Of a DNA stretch of 64,000 nt, positions 62,392-64,000 are shown in pieces (position 1 is the first letter of the stretch; each line of letters begins with the position of its first letter). The notes beneath the pieces were generated by a model. That model saw only the letters and a list, made by a program, of their open reading frames with translations. It was not told the origin of the DNA and ran no database searches. The position numbers and the translations under genes are program-made. The DNA lies in NCBI RefSeq assembly GCF_003002025.1, contig NZ_PVZB01000015.1, positions 62,001-126,000 on the forward strand, given 5' to 3'. Source of the DNA: Paraburkholderia sp. BL25I1N1. Lineage in GTDB: Bacteria > Pseudomonadota > Gammaproteobacteria > Burkholderiales > Burkholderiaceae.

Positions 62392-63429
62392 TCAAACCTT
62401 GACGGTAGTCAGCGCTTTCTTGACGAAGTCGTTGGTCCACGTCTTCGACAGATCGATCGGCTTGCCCTGCACGTTCGGGTCGAATGCCTGCAAGGTCTTC
62501 AGCGACGTCGCGGGACCATCCGCCGGCATCAGGCCATCGGGCGACATCGCTTCCTTCACGTGCTGCCACGCGTCCAGATACACCGCGCGGTCGCCGAGCA
62601 GGTAGCCTTCCGGCACCGTGTTGATCAGTTCGCTGCCGGTCGCCGTTTGCAGCCACTTGAGCGCGCGCACCATCGCGTTGGTCAGCGCCTGCGTGGTGTT
62701 GGGATTCTTCGTGATGAAGCTTTGCGACGCGTAGAGACACCCCGCCGGCATATCGCCACCGAAGACGTTGCGCGTGTCGGCGAGCGTACGCGTGTCCGAC
62801 ACGACGCGAATCTCGCCGGTGCGCTCCAGCTTGGTCATGACGGGGTCGAGATTGGCGATCGCGTCGATCTGCCCCGACTGCAACGCGGCGATCGCGCCGG
62901 CGCCCGCGCCGACGCCGATAAACGCGACGTCTTTCGCGCTCAGTCCCGCTTTCGCCAGCACGAAGCTCGCCATGATCGAGGTCGACGAGCCCGGCGCGGT
63001 CACGCCGATTTTCTTGCCCTTCAGATCGGCAATCGACTTGTAGTTGGGCATGGTCTTCTTCGAAACCGCGAGCACGATCTGCGGCGCGCGCCCTTGCAGC
63101 ACGAACTCGCGGAACATCTGCTTTTGCGCCTGCAGCAGCAAGGTATGCTCGAACGCGCCGGACACCACGTCCGCACTGCCCCCGACCGCCGCCTTCAATG
63201 CCTGCGAGCCGCCGGCGAAGTCGGAGATTTCGACGTCGAGCCCTTCGTCCTTGAAGTAATTGCGGCGCTCAGCGATGGTGAGCGGCAAGTAGTAGAACAG
63301 GTTCTTGCCGCCGACGGCGATCGCCACCTTGCTGGTTTCAGGTTTGCCCTGCGCGAAGGCGAGCGGTGTGGCGGCGAGCGTGGCGCCCGCGAGTGCGGCG
63401 GTGCCGGCGAGAAAACTTCTCCGTTGCAT
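62392..63429 (-). CDS. ABC transporter substrate-binding protein (SsuA/THI5-like)
   Basis: A 345-residue periplasmic protein starting MQRRSFLAGTAALAGATLAA, a twin-arginine-like signal with cleavage near AFAQ. The NMT1/THI5-like fold shows KNLFYYLPLTIAERRNYFKDEGLDVEI, AGGSQALKAAVGGSADVVSG, and GKKIGVTAPGSSTSIMASFVLAKAGL. The ligand class (sulfonate, nitrate, pyrimidine precursor or aromatic acid) cannot be read from sequence. It is preceded by a CoA-transferase gene, unlike typical ssu or tau operons. Confidence 0.9.
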   Translation of the reverse strand: MQRRSFLAGTAALAGATLAATPLAFAQGKPETSKVAIAVGGKNLFYYLPLTIAERRNYFKDEGLDVEISDFAGGSQALKAAVGGSADVVSGAFEHTLLLQAQKQMFREFVLQGRAPQIVLAVSKKTMPNYKSIADLKGKKIGVTAPGSSTSIMASFVLAKAGLSAKDVAFIGVGAGAGAIAALQSGQIDAIANLDPVMTKLERTGEIRVVSDTRTLADTRNVFGGDMPAGCLYASQSFITKNPNTTQALTNAMVRALKWLQTATGSELINTVPEGYLLGDRAVYLDAWQHVKEAMSPDGLMPADGPATSLKTLQAFDPNVQGKPIDLSKTWTNDFVKKALTTVKV

Positions 63430-63503
63430 GGGCTCGAGTCTCCAAACTTTCGTGGTCCGGTTTATCTTTTTACCGCGACGCTCGTGGGCGCCGCGTGCGC
63501 TGC

Positions 63504-64000
63504 TCAAACGATCTGTTGCGCGTGCAACCTTGCAATGTGGTCTGCATCATAACCTAGCGATTGCAGGACTTCATCGGTATGTTCACCCAGTTCCGGGCCG
63601 AGCCAGCGTGTCTCGCCCGGCGTGGCCGAGAGCTTCGGCGTGACCGACGGCAGCGTGATTTCCTTACCGTCCTGCCACTTGAAACGCTGGATCATCTGGC
63701 GCGCCATGAACTGCGGATCGGTGAACATGTCTGCCACACTGTAGATGCGGCCCACCGGCACGTCGGCGGCATTGAGCACGGCGAGCGCTTCGTCGATGGT
63801 GCGCGTGGCAAGCCAGGCGGCGATCGCGCCGTCGATTTCCTGGGTGCGCGGCACGCGCCCGTCGTTATGCGCGAGCGCCGGATCGTTCGCGAGATCCTCG
63901 CGCTCGATCGCGATCATCAGGCGTCTGAAGATCGGATCGCTATTGCCGCCGATCACGATACTGCCGTCGCGGCACGGATACGTATTGGACGGCACGATAC
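63504..64000 (-). CDS. CaiB/BaiF family CoA-transferase (5' end cut by window)
   Basis: The C-terminal 164 residues or more of a family III CoA-transferase. An in-frame GTG at 63995 exists, but the frame is open to the window end and the family needs about 230 more residues. Visible features are VPSNTYPCRDGSIVIGGNSD, DPALAHNDGRVPR, LNAADVPVGRIYSVADMFTDPQF and LGEHTDEVLQSLGYD. It would move CoA between carboxylic acids. It lies 74 bp upstream of the substrate-binding protein gene, which suggests the transported compound may be an organic acid. Confidence 0.88.
   Translation of the reverse strand, partial: IVPSNTYPCRDGSIVIGGNSDPIFRRLMIAIEREDLANDPALAHNDGRVPRTQEIDGAIAAWLATRTIDEALAVLNAADVPVGRIYSVADMFTDPQFMARQMIQRFKWQDGKEITLPSVTPKLSATPGETRWLGPELGEHTDEVLQSLGYDADHIARLHAQQIV

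Noticed and set aside
1..64000. Prophage, insertion sequence, integrative element or defence island
   Set aside because: No transposase, integrase, phage structural, restriction or CRISPR-associated protein was recognised; nearly all genes are core chromosomal functions.

Overview
The window looks like an ordinary housekeeping stretch of the main chromosome of a Burkholderiaceae betaproteobacterium, most likely Paraburkholderia. The evidence is high GC with strong GC3, the local gene orders surE-pcm-nlpD-rpoS, ispD-ispF/mfd, phaC-phaA-phaB-phaR and ompR-envZ, and protein sequences that read as Burkholderia-type throughout. No insertion sequence, prophage, integrase, CRISPR array or rRNA operon was seen. 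One tRNA gene (Leu, UAG) is present. The genus call is inference from remembered sequence character, not from a search.

Layout. 1-9.1 kb: tail of a ureidoglycolate lyase-like gene, tRNA-Leu, an HpnD/squalene-phytoene synthase-like gene, a DUF1501/DUF1800 secreted pair with a small secreted protein, ompR-envZ, a mycobacterial-type AhpC peroxiredoxin, and ispF. 9.1-16.5 kb: ispD, mfd, argE, a PLP-dependent threonine/serine dehydratase, mscL. 16.5-20.8 kb: a three-gene phosphorelay (CHASE3-like sensor kinase, stand-alone receiver, REC-PAS-kinase-REC hybrid). 21-29.4 kb: an unknown protein, a large AsmA protein with a 58-residue membrane protein joined by a TGATG overlap, a FetA/FetB-type ABC exporter, a DUF6013-like secreted protein, and a quinone oxidoreductase divergent from a LysR regulator. 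29.4-33.8 kb: Ku and a three-domain LigD (non-homologous end joining) plus a disordered 101-residue protein. 34-39.3 kb: cytochrome P450, serB, a lower-GC pair of small membrane proteins, metC, and a secreted unknown. 39.4-49.3 kb: bktB, a KDG-type sugar kinase, rimO, dusC, phaR, phaB, phaA, phaC. 49.8-59.2 kb: pgeF (YfiH), rluD, bamD, rlmD, a PolB-like exonuclease, rpoS, nlpD, pcm, surE. 59.4-64 kb: a quinone oxidoreductase, a nitrate/sulfonate-type ABC transporter, and a CoA-transferase cut by the window end.

How the genes work together. phaC-phaA-phaB-phaR with the nearby bktB is a complete short-chain polyhydroxyalkanoate pathway. phaA and phaB make (R)-3-hydroxybutyryl-CoA, bktB allows C5 monomers, phaC polymerises and phaR represses. 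surE-pcm-nlpD-rpoS-exonuclease-rlmD is a tightly packed stationary-phase block with short overlaps. ku-ligD is a two-protein end-joining system. The three two-component genes probably form one multistep relay.

Non-coding signals worth attention are a perfect 21-bp inverted repeat upstream of phaC, three helically phased 11-bp direct repeats between asmA and the ABC exporter, a perfect FNR-type box next to a plus-oriented orphan terminator, GTAAC repeats at about 10-bp spacing upstream of ompR, and degenerate ~50-bp repeats upstream of serB. I found no clearly new large system. The best candidates for undescribed biology are the small membrane-protein genes and the regulatory repeats.
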